From positions 1 through 18,604 of the forward strand of contig URYZ01000017.1 of NCBI GenBank assembly GCA_900552235.1: 18,604 nt of DNA, written 5' to 3'. The notes under the pieces are model-generated. The model was given only the letters and a program-made list of their open reading frames with translations, was not told the origin of the DNA and did no database searches. How positions within the stretch are numbered: position 1 is the first letter of the stretch; the number at the start of each line of letters is the position of its first letter. The position numbers and the translations under genes are program-made. This DNA is from an uncultured Mycoplasmatota bacterium (GTDB lineage: Bacteria; Bacillota_I; Bacilli_A; RF39; UBA660). Below, piece after piece: positions 17,255 to 18,604 of this stretch.

Positions 17255-17283
17255 TGGACATTTTGTGATAAATATGTTATAAT
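17255..17283 (+). promoter_or_regulatory. Predicted strong promoter of toxI
   Basis: TGGACA (17255-17260; one mismatch to TTGACA) and a perfect TATAAT (17278-17283) are spaced 17 nt apart, and TG at 17275-17276 adds an extended -10. The predicted start is near 17290. A strong promoter is expected because the antitoxin RNA must be in excess. Confidence 0.7.
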
Positions 17284-17289
17284 TTATGT

Positions 17290-17344
17290 GCATTACAAGT
17301 TAATGCATGTATAATTTATACATATAATATTAATGCCTTAAGGC
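17290..17344 (+). other. Structured toxI leader: three consecutive inverted repeats
   Basis: GCATTA (17290-17295) pairs with TAATGC (17301-17306). Then ATGTATAATTTATACAT (17307-17323) is a perfect 17-nt palindrome. Then GCCTTAAGGC (17335-17344) is a perfect 10-nt palindrome. The first hairpin would start at or next to the predicted 5' end. The elements could protect the antitoxin transcript or bind a regulator as DNA. Confidence 0.5.
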
Positions 17345-17345
17345 A

Positions 17346-17465
17346 AATAAAAAAGCTAGTGATTCCCACTATGAGAGGAACTTAAAAAAGACGGTGATTC
17401 CCACCTGAAAAAAAGAGGAACTTAAAAAAGATGGTGATTCCCACCTGAAAAAAAGAGGAACTTAA
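17346..17465 (+). ncRNA. toxI: ToxI antitoxin RNA (type III toxin-antitoxin)
   Basis: A tandem-repeat RNA directly upstream of a ToxN-family gene, which is the arrangement that defines type III systems: the toxin cuts the precursor into single repeats, and these fold into pseudoknots that assemble with and inhibit ToxN. Each unit has a short hairpin with loop ATTCC, then a purine-rich tail containing GAGGAAC, then an A-rich linker where cleavage would be expected. In units 2 and 3 the stem is GGTG/CACC; in unit 1 it is TAGTG/CACTA, a compensatory pair change. UUCC in the loop is complementary to GGAA in the tail of every unit, which would form the second stem of an H-type pseudoknot. The assignment rests on structure, covariation and the neighbour, not on sequence identity to a named toxI. 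Confidence 0.88.
17347..17460 (+). repeat. Three tandem toxI units, period 40 nt
   Basis: Units 2 (17381-17420) and 3 (17421-17460) are 40 nt each and differ at one base (C17392 versus T17432). Unit 1 (about 17347-17380) is about 34 nt, shortened in the A-rich stretch after the hairpin. Unit 1 also differs in the stem, in a pair-preserving way. A partial linker (CTTAAAAAA) continues after unit 3. Confidence 0.9.
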
Positions 17466-17470
17466 AAAAT

Positions 17471-17500
17471 AATTAGAGAGCACAACTCTAATTTTTATTT
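17471..17500 (+). terminator. Attenuating terminator between toxI and toxN
   Basis: AATTAGAG (17471-17478) pairs with CTCTAATT (17486-17493) around a 7-nt loop and runs into a T-rich tract. In type III systems a leaky terminator here keeps antitoxin RNA in excess over toxin mRNA. Confidence 0.85.
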
Positions 17501-17512
17501 TTAAAATTAACA

Positions 17513-17529
17513 CAAACAAATGTATGAAA
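17513..17529 (+). repeat. Direct repeat copy 2 (paired with 14423-14439)
   Basis: Identical 17-nt copy of the repeat at 14423-14439, located between the toxI terminator and toxN. It is followed by TTGACA (17535-17540), which with GATAAC 16 nt later could act as a weak internal toxN promoter. Confidence 0.6.
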
Positions 17530-17584
17530 ATATGTTGACAACATAATATTTTTTTGATAACTTATAGTTAATGAGGAGGCATAC

Positions 17585-18100
17585 ATGAAAAAGAAATTAG
17601 TATTAGTAAAATTAGATAGTAATTATTGTGACTATTTAAGAAATTTTGATGACAAAGTACCATATAATTATGGAAATAAAGAAAATAGGCCATTTATTGG
17701 AGTTTTATTTGAAGTCGGCGATTGTAAATACTTTGCACCACTTTCTAGCCCTAAACCAAAACATTTAAAACTTAAAACTAAAATAGATTTTTTGAAAATA
17801 GATGATGGAAAACTTGGGGGAATTAATTTTAATAATATGTTACCTGTTACTGATAAAAATATTATTGCAATTAATTTAAATGAAAAAACATATGATGTAA
17901 AAGATACAAAATATATAAAACTTTTGAAAGAACAATTATATTGGCTAAATCGTAATCCAGAAAAGTTGTATAAAAAATCTAAGACTCTTTATGATAAATA
18001 TGTAAATAAAACATTAAATTATACAGTATTAAAAAGATGTTGTAATTTTAAATTACTCGAAGAAAAATGTGATGAATATAATAATTGTACTTTAAAATAG
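17585..18100 (+). CDS. toxN: ToxN/AbiQ-family type III toxin endoribonuclease
   Basis: 171 residues, the usual size for this family. ToxN is an RNase of the PemK/MazF-like fold that cuts cellular mRNAs and its own toxI precursor; released during phage infection it can abort infection. Family motifs are clear: YCDYLRNFDDKVPYN (14-28), RPFIGVLF (35-42), YFAPLSSPKPKH (49-60, with the Ser/Lys segment containing likely active-site residues) and LGGINFNNMLPV (77-88). The C-terminal third is helical and basic with three Cys. A strong GAGGAGG ribosome binding site (17573-17579) lies 5 nt before the ATG. It sits 85 nt after the toxI terminator stem. The protein looks intact. It stands beside, not within, any recognisable mobile element. 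Confidence 0.93.
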   Translation: MKKKLVLVKLDSNYCDYLRNFDDKVPYNYGNKENRPFIGVLFEVGDCKYFAPLSSPKPKHLKLKTKIDFLKIDDGKLGGINFNNMLPVTDKNIIAINLNEKTYDVKDTKYIKLLKEQLYWLNRNPEKLYKKSKTLYDKYVNKTLNYTVLKRCCNFKLLEEKCDEYNNCTLK

Positions 18101-18142
18101 ATACAAGATATGATAAAATAAATATAGAAAGAAGGTATGTAT

Positions 18143-18535
18143 ATGAGTATGGATTATTATGAATCATTTTTTGAAGGATATGTTGCTACATTAGGTATGG
18201 GTTCTTACATCTTTAGTTTTGCAGTTTATGTTTTTGAAGTTATTTGTTTATGGAAAGTATTTGAAAAAGCTGGAAAACCAGGTTGGGCCTCTTTAATACC
18301 TGTTTATAACATGTGGATATTTTTTGAAATGGCAGGATTTTCTGGTGCGTTGTCATTATTAGTCCTTGTTCCAGTATTTGGTTGGATAGCCGTAGGAATT
18401 CTAATGATCGTATCAGACTTTAGAATAGCTAAATGTTTTGGTAAAGATTCAGGATTTGGTGTAGGACTTTGGTTACTTAATCCAATATTTATGGCGATTT
18501 TAGCATTTGATTCATCAACATACACTGACTATTAG
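18143..18535 (+). CDS. DUF5684-like multi-helix membrane protein
   Basis: 130 residues. Four hydrophobic segments can be seen: about 17-36 (SYIFSFAVYVFEVICLWKVF), 47-62, 66-88 and 104-122. The segment FEKAGKPGWASLIPVYNMWIFFEMAG (split over about 38-64) and the later AKCFGKDSGFGVGLWLLNPIF are characteristic of a family of small Bacillota membrane proteins of unknown function annotated DUF5684. It is sometimes compared with the membrane part of signal peptidase-associated proteins, but no catalytic residues are seen. The frame also has an ATG at 18137, only 1 nt after AAGG; the ATG at 18143, 7 nt away, is preferred. It follows toxN by 42 nt with no clear terminator between, so co-transcription is possible. 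Confidence 0.8.
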   Translation: MSMDYYESFFEGYVATLGMGSYIFSFAVYVFEVICLWKVFEKAGKPGWASLIPVYNMWIFFEMAGFSGALSLLVLVPVFGWIAVGILMIVSDFRIAKCFGKDSGFGVGLWLLNPIFMAILAFDSSTYTDY

Positions 18536-18553
18536 TAATTTACTAATAGTCAG
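18525..18553. other. Perfect 14-bp inverted repeat at the gene end
   Basis: CTGACTATTAGTAA (18525-18538) is inverted exactly at 18540-18553 with one base between. It covers the stop codon of the DUF5684-like gene (18533-18535). There is no T tract directly after it, so it may stabilise the mRNA end or help the next hairpin. Confidence 0.6.
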
Positions 18554-18562
18554 AGTGTAGAC

Positions 18563-18590
18563 AAACCCCTAGATTTTTCTAGAGGTTTTC
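18563..18590. terminator. Probable terminator near the window end
   Basis: AAACCCCTAGA (18563-18573) pairs with TCTAGAGGTTT (18578-18588) with one mismatch around a T4 loop, followed by a short T-rich run. The symmetry would let it serve a converging gene beyond the window. Confidence 0.6.
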
Positions 18591-18604
18591 TTAGGAATAA
18601 ATTT

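Noticed and set aside
17347..17460. CRISPR array
   Set aside because: The units are contiguous 34-40 nt repeats with no unique spacers, and a toxN gene follows after a terminator; this is the toxI layout.

Overview
The window is an AT-rich (by eye well over 70% A+T) chromosomal segment of a low-GC Gram-positive bacterium (Bacillota). The evidence is the divergent rpsT / gpr-spoIIP sporulation block, a MurT/GatD-type cell-wall amidation pair, a surface protein with a sortase-like C-terminus, strong AGGAGG-type ribosome binding sites, and intrinsic terminators after most genes. TGA is a stop (it ends spoIIP) and Trp is TGG, so the standard bacterial code applies. The gene content would fit a gut-associated, spore-forming member of Bacilli or Clostridia, but the class cannot be fixed from the sequence alone.

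Layout. 1-600: an 82-residue OB-fold piece resembling the C-terminus of DNA polymerase III alpha (DnaE), then a small two-helix membrane protein. 600-3000: an accessory locus with a candidate small structured RNA behind its own promoter, a promoter whose spacer holds a run of eight G, and a 671-residue membrane-anchored surface protein (dockerin-like Ca-binding repeats plus a formylglycine-generating-enzyme/C-type-lectin-like domain). 3000-5100: trpS, converging on a membrane-anchored transglutaminase-like protein. 5200-7850: rpsT (minus) divergent from gpr and spoIIP, followed by a small membrane protein that overlaps spoIIP. 7950-10600: ppdK (pyruvate, phosphate dikinase). 10760-12210: a secreted InlB-repeat-like surface protein. 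12250-14300 (minus): a two-gene operon of MurT-like ligase and GatD-like protein. 14740-17250: an ABC transporter with fused ATPase and FtsX-type permease. 17250-18100: a complete type III toxin-antitoxin locus (toxI RNA repeats, terminator, toxN). 18140-18535: a DUF5684-like membrane protein with strong hairpins after it.

The most interesting systems are three. (1) The toxIN locus: three tandem antitoxin RNA repeats (two of 40 nt and a shorter first unit) show a compensatory base-pair change in the stem and a conserved loop-to-tail pairing expected of an H-type pseudoknot. They lie between a strong promoter with a structured leader and an attenuating terminator, followed by a ToxN/AbiQ-family endoribonuclease. 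(2) The surface locus at 740-3000: a homopolymeric G8 tract occupies the spacer between good -35 and -10 boxes, which is the architecture of slipped-strand phase variation, and a compact structured RNA sits just upstream. (3) The MurT/GatD pair: the GatD-like protein contains no cysteine at all and has Ile where the family usually has the catalytic His, and its MurT partner has an altered P-loop, so this cannot be a classical glutamine-dependent lipid II amidase.

The genome style is compact. Stop codons of several genes lie inside their own terminator hairpins, convergent neighbours share one bidirectional hairpin (trpS/transglutaminase; InlB-like/gatD), and the probable trpS promoter uses the 3' arm of the preceding terminator as its -35.
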